DNA of 64,000 nt from Sporosarcina sp. HYO08 (GCF_001563475.1 NZ_LPUT01000028.1:62001-126000), one strand, 5' to 3'; numbered from the stretch's first letter, positions 27,525 to 36,753 are shown. The notes: generated by a model from the letters alone, not told the origin. A program made the numbers and translations.

Positions 27525-27630
27525 TTATAAATCCTCCCTAAGAAGTTCATGTATTGAAATTGTATCATAGCGCACTAAAATAGGTATAATAAGATTACAT
27601 CAGAGTGAGAAGACAAAAGGGGTTGAGAAA

Positions 27631-28215
27631 TTGTTTAACAAGAGAAAGGTTGTTCATTCTAAAGATGTTGCACAAGCAACGCATGAAGCATTATTGCGCC
27701 GGGGTGTGACACTTGAAAGTATTGCGAAAATTGTTTATGAAATGCAATTACCATACAATGAAGGGCTTAAAATGGCCCATTGTTTAGAATCCGTCAAAGG
27801 TGTATTAAAAAAGCGAGAACTGCAGCATGCCATCCTCGTCGGTATTGAACTAGATGAATTGGCGGAAAAAGGGATGCTCTCCGAACCGTTACAACAAATT
27901 GTTGTGGCGGATGAAGGACTTTTTGGGGTAGATGAAACAATTGCGCTTGGAGCTGTTTTTACATATGGTTCCATAGCGGTCACAACTTTTGGCCATTTAG
28001 ATAAAAATAAAATTGGCATCATCAATGACCTTGATACGAAAAAAGGGAATGGTGTTCATACGTTCCTCGATGATTTAGTTGCAAGTGTCGCTGCATGTGC
28101 CTCATCACGAATTGCGCATAGAACTCGGGACCTTGAGGAGGCGGGAGAAACTTTCGATGATATTGCCCCCGACGAAACAATGCCAGAAACGAATGTGAAA
28201 GGTGCTCAAACTTAA
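27631..28215 (+). CDS. yutG: YutG-like phosphatidylglycerophosphatase A family
   Basis: PgpA-fold protein (PF04608). An N-terminal helical region (GVTLESIAKIVYEMQLPYNEGLKMAHCLESV) leads into the PgpA domain with ELDELAEKGML, GSIAVTTFGHLDKNKIGIIN and KGNGVHTFLDDLVASVAACASSRIAHR. Soluble YutG-type members lack the membrane helices of E. coli PgpA, and their precise reaction is unclear. It starts at TTG 27631 after AAAAGGGG. It is monocistronic, with a terminator about 50 bases after the stop. Confidence 0.87.
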   Translation: MFNKRKVVHSKDVAQATHEALLRRGVTLESIAKIVYEMQLPYNEGLKMAHCLESVKGVLKKRELQHAILVGIELDELAEKGMLSEPLQQIVVADEGLFGVDETIALGAVFTYGSIAVTTFGHLDKNKIGIINDLDTKKGNGVHTFLDDLVASVAACASSRIAHRTRDLEEAGETFDDIAPDETMPETNVKGAQT

Positions 28216-28266
28216 TTGCATGTAAATTAAGGGAGGGTTTGTGCAGAAATGAATAGTCATTGATGA

Positions 28267-28302
28267 AAGAGTAGTTGAAGTAATTTTCGACTACTCTTTT
28301 TC
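28267..28302 (+). terminator. Terminator after the PgpA-like gene
   Basis: Thirteen-base-pair stem (AAGAGTAGTTGAA with TTCGACTACTCTT) and TTTTTC. Confidence 0.8.
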
Positions 28303-28378
28303 TATGTTAGTGCCATGTACATAAAGGTTTTTTAGGACAAACTCACTAATTTTCAAGTGATTCATGTTACACTGTGTA

Positions 28379-28409
28379 TTGACAAAGTACTGAATGTTCA
28401 TGATAGAAT
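28379..28409 (+). promoter_or_regulatory. Likely promoter of the TAXI-TRAP operon
   Basis: Perfect TTGACA at 28379-28384, then TGATAGAAT about 16-18 bases on, acting as the -10 region. An imperfect CodY-like stretch lies downstream near 28424 (about 11 of 15 matches), too weak to claim. Confidence 0.5.
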
Positions 28410-28461
28410 GAAAGAGAGTTTGGTATTTTCTCAAAGTAAATAGTAAAAGGGAGGCGTTTTT

Positions 28462-29472
28462 ATGAAGAAAAAGAAGTTTCAATTTCTTGCTTTCATCGCG
28501 CTCATTGCAGTCCTTGTTCTGTCCGCATGTAATTCAGGCGGCGGTAGTACAAACGGAAGCAATGATGAAACAGACACAGATTCAAACGCTGAAGAGAAAC
28601 AAGCGCACGACTATAAATTTTTAAGTATTTTAACGGGTGGGACGCAAGGAACTTATTACCCACTTGGCGGCTCGTTTGCAGATTTCATCACTGATGAAAC
28701 GGGTGTTAAAACGACAGCAGAAGTATCACAAGCATCTGCTGCTAATATGACGGCACTAAAAGACGGCGAGGCTGAAATCGCTTTCGTACAAACTGATATC
28801 GCTTATTATGCATCAAAAGGGGAATTGATGTTTGATGGAGAGGTAATTGACGATGTTTCAGCGCTGGGTGCACTCTATCCTGAAACGGTTCAATTAGTAA
28901 CACTTGATAAAAGTGGTATTAAAAGTTTTGAAGATTTAAAAGGTAAAAAAGTGTCAGTTGGTGCACCAGGATCAGGTACGTATGCCAACGCAGAGCAGTT
29001 ACTTGAAATTCATGGCTTAACAATGGACGATATTAAACCGCAAAATCTAGACTTTGGTGAATCTCAAGAAAGCTTGCAGTCAGGGCAAATTGATGCCGCT
29101 TTCATTACTGCTGGAACGCCAACTGGTGCTGTTGAAGGGCTTAACGCAACACATAAAGTTTTCGTTGTTCCTGTTGTGGATGAGAAAGCAGATGAACTGA
29201 TTGCGAAATATCCTTACTACGCAAAAGAAATGATTCCAGCAGGCACGTATGGCTTGGCTGAAGATACACCAGCTGTTTCTGTAGGTGCAATGCTTGTTAT
29301 TCAAAACGACATTCCGGAAGATTTAGCATATGAAATTACAAAAGCTATTTATGACAATGCTTCCAAAATTCAACATGCTAAAGGAAAACTTATCAAAGCT
29401 GAGACAGGTCTAGACGGTGTTGGAATTCCAGTACACCCAGGTGCACAAAAATATTTTGACGAAGTTCAATAA
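28462..29472 (+). CDS. TAXI-family TRAP transporter binding lipoprotein
   Basis: Extracytoplasmic solute receptor of the TRAP-associated TAXI type; Gram-positive versions are lipid-anchored. A signal peptide ends LVLSAC with Cys at about residue 23, followed by a Gly/Ser/Asn linker. The body shows the TAXI hallmarks SILTGGTQGTYYPLGGSFADFI and the GxPGSGTYANAEQLL segment. GGGAGGCG precedes the ATG. It is first in an operon with DUF1850 and the fused TRAP permease. The ligand is not predictable; glutamate and related acids are known for some members. Confidence 0.93.
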   Translation: MKKKKFQFLAFIALIAVLVLSACNSGGGSTNGSNDETDTDSNAEEKQAHDYKFLSILTGGTQGTYYPLGGSFADFITDETGVKTTAEVSQASAANMTALKDGEAEIAFVQTDIAYYASKGELMFDGEVIDDVSALGALYPETVQLVTLDKSGIKSFEDLKGKKVSVGAPGSGTYANAEQLLEIHGLTMDDIKPQNLDFGESQESLQSGQIDAAFITAGTPTGAVEGLNATHKVFVVPVVDEKADELIAKYPYYAKEMIPAGTYGLAEDTPAVSVGAMLVIQNDIPEDLAYEITKAIYDNASKIQHAKGKLIKAETGLDGVGIPVHPGAQKYFDEVQ

Positions 29473-29586
29473 GTAACATTGTTAAGTCGGGGCGGGAAAG
29501 CGAAAGGCTTTTGCCGTCCCATTCTTTCATTCTATAAGTCATTTTGATGTAACCTTTGTTCAATTCGTGTGGAAAGGAAGAAGCGG

Positions 29587-30102
29587 ATGAGAAGGAAAAA
29601 AATAATACCGCTTATTCTTTTAGTGAGTTTTCTCGCAGTAACTTTTTACATACCTTGGAAAAAGGCATTTATTTTTACGGAACAACGGTCAGAAAATCCA
29701 ATGCGTTATTTTGTTCCAATATCTAAGGAGCAGACGTTTCAAATTCGATACGTACATTCGATCCATTTGACGGATGTTATTGAGACATACGAAGTAATGG
29801 AAGATCTTCAAATTGGGCTGTTATCGATGCAGTATGAAGATGTTGCAATCGGTTTACCAAGTTACGCAGAAGAGGGCGAGACGCTTACAATAGAAAATGG
29901 TCTTTATACGCTCACATATGATGAAAATATGATCGATTCATTTGTCCTTTTTATCGGGGATATCGATGCGGAATTGGCTTTCCGTTATCTTGGGGATGAA
30001 ATAGATTTAAAGCAACATTTAATAAGGGGAAAATCTTACAAGTTTCATATTCAAAGACTTTCTTTTTATCAAATGCTGAAGGGAGTTAACTTGAATGGCT
30101 AA
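29587..30102 (+). CDS. DUF1850 membrane-anchored protein
   Basis: A 171-residue protein with one N-terminal anchor helix (residues 5-22) and an extracytoplasmic domain. The FQIRYVHSIHLTDVIETYEV and DDLQIGLLSMQYED-like stretches fit DUF1850, a family encoded beside TAXI-TRAP genes. ATG 29587 follows AAAGGAAG by about 7 bases. It overlaps the permease gene by 8 bases, so it is probably an accessory subunit of this transporter; no function is established. Confidence 0.8.
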   Translation: MRRKKIIPLILLVSFLAVTFYIPWKKAFIFTEQRSENPMRYFVPISKEQTFQIRYVHSIHLTDVIETYEVMEDLQIGLLSMQYEDVAIGLPSYAEEGETLTIENGLYTLTYDENMIDSFVLFIGDIDAELAFRYLGDEIDLKQHLIRGKSYKFHIQRLSFYQMLKGVNLNG

Positions 30103-32134
30103 GGATGAAAAGCAAAAAATGGATGCCCAGATTCATGATGAGGAATTTCGAATGCTTTCGGAGGAAGAGCAGCTAGAAATTCTTCAAAAGTATGATCCCG
30201 AATCCAACACAAGAAATGTAAGCGGTATCTTTAAGAAAATTGTCTTTTTTGGTTTACTTGCGTTCTCAATTTTTCAATTATACACATCCATAGGCACGCA
30301 ATTTACGGCCTATATTCAAAGATCAATTCACTTAGGATTTGCGTTGGCACTTATTTTTCTTTTGTTCCCGGCAAGTAGAAGAATTAAGAAGAGAAGAGAC
30401 AAGGTGCCAATCTATGACATGATTTTGGCTCTGCTGGCAGTAGGTGTCGGGCTTTATTGGCCGATCTTAATCGATCAGCTTGTCTTGCGGGTTGGCAGAA
30501 TGACGCCGCTTGATCTAACGGTAGGTATTATTGCAATTTTGCTTACATTGGAAGCGACTAGACGTGCGGTTGGAATTCCAATCGTTATTATTTCAAGTGC
30601 ATTTTTAGTTTATGCATTTTACGGCCCATATTTCCCAGGATTTCTTGCGCACCGCGGGCAAGATTTAAAAAGTGTCGTTCAACTCATGTTTTTTACGACG
30701 GATGGTATTTTGGGAACACCGATTAGTGTATCTGCAACGTTCATTTTTGTCTTTTTGCTTTTTGGTGCATTTCTTGTGAAAACAGGTGTCGGCTCATACT
30801 TTAATGATCTTGCGGTTGTTTTAGCGGGACGTTTAGTCGGCGGACCTGCAAAAGTAGCCATTTTCTCCAGTGCACTGCAGGGGACTATTTCAGGCAGCTC
30901 GGTGGCGAACGTTGTTGGATCTGGTTCGTATACGATTCCGATGATGAAAAAGCTTGGTTATCGCAAAGAGTTTGCTGGCGGCGTTGAAGCGGCTGCTTCA
31001 ACGGGCGGTCAAATTATGCCGCCAATTATGGGAGCTGCTGCATTTTTAATGGTTGAATTTATCGGCGGAATTGACTACTGGACGATTGCGAAAGCAGCTA
31101 CCATTCCAGCTATTCTTTACTTTACAGGTATTTGGATTATGACACACTTTGAAGCAAAACGTGTTGGCCTAAAAGGGATGACAGAAGATCAAATTCCGGA
31201 TCGGAAGGCAACATTGAAGAAAATTTATTTATTGCTTCCGATTTTAGGAATTATTATCTTTTTACTAATTGGTATCCCAACAATGAGAGCCGCGTTATAT
31301 GGAATTGTCTTAACCATCATCGTTAGTTCGTTTGATAAGTCAACACGACTTGGTATTAAGGATATGATTGAAGCACTTGTTGACGGTGCGCGCACAGCGC
31401 TTGCTGTTGCGGCTGCTACTGCATGTGCAGGAATTATCGTTGGTGTCGTCGTGAAGACAGGTTTAGGGTTAAGTCTTGCAACGGGTTTAGTAACAGCAGC
31501 TGGCGGCAATATTTTACTGACATTAATGTTTACGATGTTGGCGGCACTCGTTCTTGGAATGGGTTCACCGACAACTGCAAACTATGTCATCACCTCAACA
31601 ATTGCTGCTCCGGCAATTATTACACTGTTAATGTTGGATAGCCCGCCGGATGCAACGGTTCCGATCGTAGTTGCAATATCTGCACACTTATTCGTGTTCT
31701 ACTTTGGAATTATTGCGGACATTACACCGCCCGTTGCCCTTGCGGCGTTTGCTGCTTCCGGGATTTCAGGTGGAGATCCGATTAAAACCGGTGTCACTTC
31801 TTCCAAACTTGCGATTGCGGCATTTATCATTCCATATATGTTCATTTTCAATCCGGCGATGCTAATGATCGATGCATCCATTCTAGAGATCATTTGGGTT
31901 GTCATCACAGCAGTTATCGGGATGGTAGCCATTGGCGCAGGGATGATCGGCTATTGGTACCGTAAATGTAATTGGTTTGAAAGACCAATTATCGTTGCGA
32001 CGGGACTGTTGTTAATTATTCCAGAAACGATTACGGATATTGTCGGTCTTCTTTCGTTTGCAGTACTCTTCACCATTCAATGGCTTGCAAGAAATAAAGA
32101 CAATAACAATGAAAAATCAGCGGTCATTTCCTAA
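30095..32134 (+). CDS. TRAP transporter fused permease (4TM/12TM)
   Basis: A 679-residue membrane protein combining the small DctQ-like and large DctM-like TRAP subunits, as normal for TAXI systems. After a charged N-terminal 45 residues there are four helices, then the DctM domain with SALQGTISGSSVANVVGSGSYTIP and AAASTGGQIMPPIMGAAAF. It drives uptake with an ion gradient rather than ATP. A strong terminator follows. The substrate is unknown. Confidence 0.93.
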   Translation: MAKDEKQKMDAQIHDEEFRMLSEEEQLEILQKYDPESNTRNVSGIFKKIVFFGLLAFSIFQLYTSIGTQFTAYIQRSIHLGFALALIFLLFPASRRIKKRRDKVPIYDMILALLAVGVGLYWPILIDQLVLRVGRMTPLDLTVGIIAILLTLEATRRAVGIPIVIISSAFLVYAFYGPYFPGFLAHRGQDLKSVVQLMFFTTDGILGTPISVSATFIFVFLLFGAFLVKTGVGSYFNDLAVVLAGRLVGGPAKVAIFSSALQGTISGSSVANVVGSGSYTIPMMKKLGYRKEFAGGVEAAASTGGQIMPPIMGAAAFLMVEFIGGIDYWTIAKAATIPAILYFTGIWIMTHFEAKRVGLKGMTEDQIPDRKATLKKIYLLLPILGIIIFLLIGIPTMRAALYGIVLTIIVSSFDKSTRLGIKDMIEALVDGARTALAVAAATACAGIIVGVVVKTGLGLSLATGLVTAAGGNILLTLMFTMLAALVLGMGSPTTANYVITSTIAAPAIITLLMLDSPPDATVPIVVAISAHLFVFYFGIIADITPPVALAAFAASGISGGDPIKTGVTSSKLAIAAFIIPYMFIFNPAMLMIDASILEIIWVVITAVIGMVAIGAGMIGYWYRKCNWFERPIIVATGLLLIIPETITDIVGLLSFAVLFTIQWLARNKDNNNEKSAVIS

Positions 32135-32145
32135 TAACATGACGC

Positions 32146-32178
32146 AATCCCTTCGTTAATTGCGAAGGGATTTTTTTA
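32146..32178 (+). terminator. Terminator of the TAXI-TRAP operon
   Basis: Ten-base-pair stem (AATCCCTTCG with CGAAGGGATT) and seven T residues. Confidence 0.85.
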
Positions 32179-32214
32179 TGAATATTAGGTTTACGAAATT
32201 ATCAAAGATAAAAC

Positions 32215-32254
32215 GAAAAAAGCAGTTCTGTCGGATCTAAATGACAGAACTGCT
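32215..32254 (-). terminator. Terminator of the murE operon
   Basis: Minus strand: perfect 12-base-pair stem (AGCAGTTCTGTC with GACAGAACTGCT) with a T-run after it, just beyond the murE stop. Confidence 0.85.
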
Positions 32255-32259
32255 CGTAT

Positions 32260-33762
32260 TTAATTATTTAATGGTTTTTCAACAAGGCCACTGCCAAATT
32301 TTTTTTCGGCTTCTTCTAATGCAATTGCAGCATCTGAATGCGGGTATTTGACATTGCCGATAATTTGAAAATCTTCATGTCCTTTGCCGGCAAATATAAT
32401 GAGATCGTTTTCGCTCGCAATCGAAATAGCGTGTCGAACGGCTTCGGCGCGATCCTCAATACAGGCATACGCTTTATGCTTCATGCCTGCAGCCAACTCG
32501 GAAAGAATCGATTCATATGGCTCATCTCTTGGGTCATCCGTTGTTAAGATGACATAATCGGCGATCGAAGCTTTTTCTGCCATGATAGGGCGTTTCTTCC
32601 GATCACGATTGCCGCCTGTTCCGATTAAAAAGATTAATTTTTGATCGGGTTTTTTGTATGGAAGCACCGCACCAATGGCTTTTTCGATCGCATCCGGAGA
32701 ATGTGCGTAGTCTACATACAATGTAATCGGTAAAACGGTAGGTATTTTTTCCATTCTTCCTTTGATTGCGGGGATTTTTTCCAAGTGACCAATCGCCGTT
32801 TCAACACTCATCCCCTTTGCATAGAGTGCCGCAATCGCAGCAAGTGAATTATAAACACTAAATTCTCCAATCAGATCCATTGACACTGAAAAGATTCCAT
32901 CTGGACAGTCAAGTGTATACGATGTACCGTCTGGTTTCAGCTCAATTTCCGATGCTTGAAACATTGCCTCGCTATGAATACCGTAAGTGAGGATCGGATA
33001 AGCTGTCATGTGCATGAAATGGTCGCACCATTTGTCATCTGCATTCATAACGGCAAACTTACTTTGACTTAAATCTTGTCCCAGTTGGGCAAATAGAAGT
33101 CCTTTCGCGTGTCCGTAATTTTCCATTGTTCCGTGAAAGTCAAGATGATCATGGGATAGATTGGTGAAAACGGCAATATCAAATTCTGTACCAGCAAGTC
33201 TTCCTTCAACTAAACCATGAGAAGATACTTCCATTGTCATTGTGGTGCAATCTTCATTAACTGCTCTTGCAATCATTTGTTGAGTCGTTAATACATCGGC
33301 TGTTGTATTCTCTGTTTCATAGAAGGTACCATCCAAATCAAAGCCAATAGTACCGGTTAAAGCGGAACGCTCACCAGATTGACGCAAGATGGCATGGATG
33401 ATCCCGCTGACGCTCGTTTTTCCATTTGTACCTGTAACACCGATCATCGTCATTTTTTTGGCTGGATACTGATAAAATTTTGCCGCTAATTGTCCAATTG
33501 CCCGTGATGTATCGGGAACAAGTATGACAGCGACTCTTTCTTCATCTACGTCAACAGGCTTTGAGGCAACAATGACACGTGCACCATTTTCAATTGCCTT
33601 TCCAACAAATTGATGTCCATCAACCGTGTATCCTTCAATACAGACAAAAGCACCACCGGCGTTTACCGCTCGTGAATCAACAGCAATATCTGTTACCACC
33701 GTGGGGAGTGTACCGTATATTTTTTTTACAGGCAATACTGCCAATAGTTGTTTGGTTTCCAT
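32260..33762 (-). CDS. murE: MurE, UDP-MurNAc-tripeptide synthetase
   Basis: ATP-dependent ligase adding the third amino acid to the peptidoglycan stem peptide. Walker-type GVTGTNGKTS is at residues 108-117, with the Mur ligase middle motifs FTNLSHDHLDFHGTMENY and YVDYAHSPDAIEKAI. The specificity motif reads DDPRDE rather than the DNPR of diaminopimelate ligases, but keeps the Arg. It stands alone, not in the division cluster, and shares its neighbourhood with prfC as in S. aureus, where MurE adds L-Lys. The third residue used here cannot be decided. ATG follows GGAGGAAAC. Confidence 0.9.
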   Translation of the reverse strand: METKQLLAVLPVKKIYGTLPTVVTDIAVDSRAVNAGGAFVCIEGYTVDGHQFVGKAIENGARVIVASKPVDVDEERVAVILVPDTSRAIGQLAAKFYQYPAKKMTMIGVTGTNGKTSVSGIIHAILRQSGERSALTGTIGFDLDGTFYETENTTADVLTTQQMIARAVNEDCTTMTMEVSSHGLVEGRLAGTEFDIAVFTNLSHDHLDFHGTMENYGHAKGLLFAQLGQDLSQSKFAVMNADDKWCDHFMHMTAYPILTYGIHSEAMFQASEIELKPDGTSYTLDCPDGIFSVSMDLIGEFSVYNSLAAIAALYAKGMSVETAIGHLEKIPAIKGRMEKIPTVLPITLYVDYAHSPDAIEKAIGAVLPYKKPDQKLIFLIGTGGNRDRKKRPIMAEKASIADYVILTTDDPRDEPYESILSELAAGMKHKAYACIEDRAEAVRHAISIASENDLIIFAGKGHEDFQIIGNVKYPHSDAAIALEEAEKKFGSGLVEKPLNN

Positions 33763-33775
33763 AAGTTTCCTCCAT

Positions 33776-34834
33776 TTAATCTGTCATGGCTGATGTAACA
33801 TAAGCCCATAATAGATGGGACGTTGCTTGTAAAGAATCAAGATGCGTACGCTCTAAAGCGTGGGATGACTCAATGCCGGGACCGAATAATGCATGCTTAA
33901 CGTCAAATCCGGCGCGGATTGCAGCGGAAGCATCGGAGCCGTAATACGGATAAATGTCCAATTTAAAAGGGATGTTTTCTTCTACACAAAGATTTTTTAA
34001 ATGATGGGTCAACCTGTAATGGTAAGGTCCACTTGAATCTTTGGCGCAAATAGATACTGTATATTCATCCGACGCCTGTCCATCTCCAAGTGCTCCCATA
34101 TCAACCGCAATATATTCTACTGTTTCTTCAGGGATATTGGAATTCCCGCCAAAGCCAATTTCCTCATTATTGGATATATAAAAATGTGTTGTGTATGGCA
34201 AAACCGTTTGTCCTTCGGTTAAAGAGCGGATGAGTTCTAATAGTAAAGCTGTGCTTGCTTTATCATCTAAGTGTCGGGATTTGATAAATCCTGTATCCGT
34301 TACTTCAAATCGCGGATCAAAGGAAACGAAATCACCAATCTCAATGCCGAATTTACGCGTTTCTGCTTCGCTTTTCACTTTAGCATCTAGACGGACTTCA
34401 ATATTTTTTTCATTACGCTCTGCTTTTCCGGCATTTTTATAAACATGGACAGAAGTTTGGTGCATCAAAATCGTTCCGCGGACTTCTTTACCACATGCTG
34501 TATGGATGGTGCAATATTCACCTTCAACAGAATCCCAATTATAGCCTCCCACCATCGTCAGCTTCAATCGCCCATCTTGCTTAATTTCTTTCACCATGGC
34601 GCCAAGTGTGTCTACATGTGCCGTGAGCAGTCGATGTCGTGTCTGATCGTTGCCGGCAATCGTTGCGATGATCGCACCTTTGTTTGTATTTCTATAAGAA
34701 ACACCGAATTCATCCAATAGATCGCCGATATACTTCATCACTTTTTCGGTATATCCGGATGGACTTGGGATCTCAACAAGTTTCTTCATTAAATCAATCG
34801 TACGTTTTTCATCAAATAATTTTTTCATATTCAT
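33776..34834 (-). CDS. M42 family aminopeptidase (FrvX/YtoP-like)
   Basis: Dinuclear zinc or cobalt aminopeptidase that trims peptides in the cytosol. Metal ligands and catalytic residues are visible in LLTAHVDTLG, SRHLDDKASTALLLEL, SNNEEIGFGG and the late ESSHALERTH. Its length is 352. The first ATG (34834) and a second one two codons on are both possible; GAGGCGG lies closer to the first. It lies 13 bases before murE and 9 bases after the oxidoreductase gene, so the three probably form one operon. Confidence 0.9.
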   Translation of the reverse strand: MNMKKLFDEKRTIDLMKKLVEIPSPSGYTEKVMKYIGDLLDEFGVSYRNTNKGAIIATIAGNDQTRHRLLTAHVDTLGAMVKEIKQDGRLKLTMVGGYNWDSVEGEYCTIHTACGKEVRGTILMHQTSVHVYKNAGKAERNEKNIEVRLDAKVKSEAETRKFGIEIGDFVSFDPRFEVTDTGFIKSRHLDDKASTALLLELIRSLTEGQTVLPYTTHFYISNNEEIGFGGNSNIPEETVEYIAVDMGALGDGQASDEYTVSICAKDSSGPYHYRLTHHLKNLCVEENIPFKLDIYPYYGSDASAAIRAGFDVKHALFGPGIESSHALERTHLDSLQATSHLLWAYVTSAMTD

Positions 34835-34843
34835 ACCGCCTCG

Positions 34844-35785
34844 CTAATTATGTAAAAGTTGGTTAATTAACCTTTGTACTTCCAACCCTTCTTCAAAATG
34901 AACGAGCATTGCCTCTTGATGAGAAAGCGCTAGGATACATTCGTCAATAATTGAAGGGACTGGATCGAAAGAAGTCAATATTTCAAAAGGACTGTTTTTT
35001 TGAGCCATGCTAAGTTCCGACCAATTACACAGTTTTAGAACGCCTTCGGTTCCATATACTATCAGAGACAGATCTTCTTGCTGTCCAATGCCAGCTAAAC
35101 CATTCAAAAGGAAAGGAATATTAGTTACTGTTTCGCCAAGTGCCATGACACTTGTTTCTGCAAGGGTTTCATCATCGGGAAAAATCGTCTGATGTTGCCG
35201 GATCGTAAGTCGCCCGAACATTCTATACATAAGTTGTAAAAAATGCGGGAAAACTTCTCGGATAAAGCCACCTTGCTCTCTGGAAGCGATCCATGAATTT
35301 TGCTGCCAGGCACGGGGCCAATCTGTAAAATATGCCTGAAGTTCGATTCGAATCGGCTCACCAATCGTCTTTTTTTCGATGAGCTTCATGAAGTGTCGAA
35401 CAGTTGGACTGTACATAAGCGGAAAATGCATCGCATTTAAAGCTCCGCTCTTTGTCGCCGCTTTTACCATATGTTCACTATCTTCTACATCATGTGCTAA
35501 TGGTTTTTCACATAAAACATTTAGTCCTTCGGCAATTGCTTGGAGGCTAAGTGAAGCATGTGTAATCGGTGGCGTGCCAATGTAAACCCAGTCTGGTTTT
35601 AACTGTAAAACTTCTTCATAGGAGGATGCCGCAAATAATTGATATGTATTCGCAATTTCTAACAGTCGTTCGTTATTTTGATCGAACAGTGCAATAATCT
35701 CTACCTGCTCATGGTGTTGTAATTGGTTAATGATTTTTTCGCCAATAATTCCGGTTCCGACAATTGCCAAAGAAATCTTTTTCAT
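34844..35785 (-). CDS. Gfo/Idh/MocA family oxidoreductase
   Basis: NAD(P)-dependent sugar-type dehydrogenase family. The Rossmann fold starts MKKISLAIVGTGIIGEKII. The conserved EKPLAHDVEDSEHMV holds the catalytic-site Lys of the EKP motif. Its length is 313. ATG 35785 is chosen since AAAGGAGC lies 7 bases upstream; a TTG two codons earlier is too close. The substrate is unknown. It is first in a likely operon with the M42 peptidase and murE. Confidence 0.87.
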   Translation of the reverse strand: MKKISLAIVGTGIIGEKIINQLQHHEQVEIIALFDQNNERLLEIANTYQLFAASSYEEVLQLKPDWVYIGTPPITHASLSLQAIAEGLNVLCEKPLAHDVEDSEHMVKAATKSGALNAMHFPLMYSPTVRHFMKLIEKKTIGEPIRIELQAYFTDWPRAWQQNSWIASREQGGFIREVFPHFLQLMYRMFGRLTIRQHQTIFPDDETLAETSVMALGETVTNIPFLLNGLAGIGQQEDLSLIVYGTEGVLKLCNWSELSMAQKNSPFEILTSFDPVPSIIDECILALSHQEAMLVHFEEGLEVQRLINQLLHN

Positions 35786-35903
35786 GCACAAGCTCCTTTA
35801 CTGGTAGGTCTTATGAATCCTTTTCACGTTTTTACGTTTCATATTATACCATCTAAGGGGAAGTAAGAGCATATACAACAAAGAATCCAAGGAGGGAATG
35901 GAC

Positions 35904-36038
35904 ATGACAACAACAGAAACTTGGTGGGAAGCAATTTTTGAAGGGGACTTAGCGCACGGGATCAATAAAGAGCGACTTACGGAACTTGAAGAAGAACATT
36001 TCCTTTATTTTGATGATAACGATGAAAGTTTTGAGTGA
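35904..36038 (+). CDS. Small acidic protein of 44 residues, unknown
   Basis: A strongly acidic ORF starting MTTTETWWEAIFEGDLAHG and ending YFDDNDESFE. GGAGGG lies 7 bases before the ATG, and a very strong hairpin follows the stop by 15 bases, so it has the layout of a complete small gene. I do not recognise a family. It is divergent from the oxidoreductase operon. Confidence 0.6.
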   Translation: MTTTETWWEAIFEGDLAHGINKERLTELEEEHFLYFDDNDESFE

Positions 36039-36053
36039 CACAATAAATAGTAT

Positions 36054-36102
36054 TTGATAAAAGAACAGCTAATGCATCGTGAATTAGCTGTTCTTTTATC
36101 AA
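36054..36102. terminator. Strong terminator with a perfect 20-base-pair stem
   Basis: The arms 36054-36073 and 36083-36102 are exact reverse complements around a 9-base loop; the 3' side includes TTCTTTTATC. It ends the small acidic gene. Confidence 0.75.
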
Positions 36103-36212
36103 TTCATTCAATACTATGCCACGGGTAAAGGACGGCATCACTTAAAAAAGTGACCATTTTGTGACGGGTGAAAGCATTTCTTATTTCATAACTAAAAAAA
36201 TATGAAAATGTA

Positions 36213-36240
36213 TTGACTTCTATTTTAAACAAGCTATAAT
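36213..36240 (+). promoter_or_regulatory. Promoter of tRNA-Val
   Basis: TTGACT, 16 bases, then a perfect TATAAT, 42 bases before the mature tRNA 5' end. Confidence 0.8.
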
Positions 36241-36281
36241 AAGATTTGTGCTTAAGAGAGCGCAACGTTAAAATTTCTCCC

Positions 36282-36354
36282 GATTCCGTAGCTCAGCTGG
36301 GAGAGCGCCACCTTGACAGGGTGGAGGTCGCTGGTTCGAGCCCAGTCGGAATCA
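36282..36354 (+). tRNA. tRNA-Val (anticodon GAC)
   Basis: A 73-base cloverleaf: acceptor GATTCCG pairs with CGGAATC, discriminator A. The D-arm is GCTCAGCTGGGAGAGC. The anticodon stem CCACC/GGTGG holds loop TTGACAG with GAC at 36315-36317. The T-arm has GGTTCGAGCC. CCA is not encoded (TTGG follows), so it must be added after transcription. It stands alone rather than in a tRNA array. Confidence 0.97.
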
Positions 36355-36402
36355 TTGGGTGCCAAACCCTTGGAAAGACCGTCGGAACAACGGTTTTTCT
36401 CC

Positions 36403-36445
36403 AAAACAGTCCTATTAGGCCGGATGCCTAGGGACTGTTTTTTTG
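36403..36445 (+). terminator. Terminator after tRNA-Val
   Basis: AAACAGTCC...TAGGC pairs with GCCTA...GGACTGTTT (36404-36440), then TTTT. A smaller hairpin at 36378-36394 with TTTTT lies just before it. Confidence 0.8.
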
Positions 36446-36753
36446 TGTTTCGAACCAATGTCACTAAGTTGTCCGCATCTATTCGTTCTTATTACCCGGA
36501 TGCCGTTGAATTATATCGTGGAAAATCTCTGCTTTGTTGGAATTTGGGTGAAATGTAATGTGTTCTATTTTAAACAAGTTGCGCATATTTAATAACAAGG
36601 ATTTCCTTCGCCCTAAGCGATGCATGTTCCATGTTCTACAAGACTTCAATCATGACGATCGATTTGTGCAGGTGGAGTAGCATTTTCTGACCATTCAATC
36701 AGACAAAATAAGACAAACGAATCGCCTCAGTACTTTCAATAGTAGGACTTATT
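36446..36753 (+). other. Gene-poor stretch after tRNA-Val
   Basis: No frame with a ribosome binding site was found. A 16-base exact copy of the tRNA promoter spacer (TTCTATTTTAAACAAG, 36218-36233) recurs at 36563-36578, but without a -35 or TATAAT box beside it. This may be the scar of a local duplication or of sequence gained at the tRNA. Confidence 0.4.

Noticed and set aside
28216..28266. Possible leader peptide with AAGGGAGGG after the PgpA-like gene
   Set aside because: The only frames are four or fewer codons long and lead straight into the terminator.
36252..36464. 70-codon minus-strand frame over the tRNA
   Set aside because: It is the antisense of tRNA-Val and its terminator, a common false gene call.
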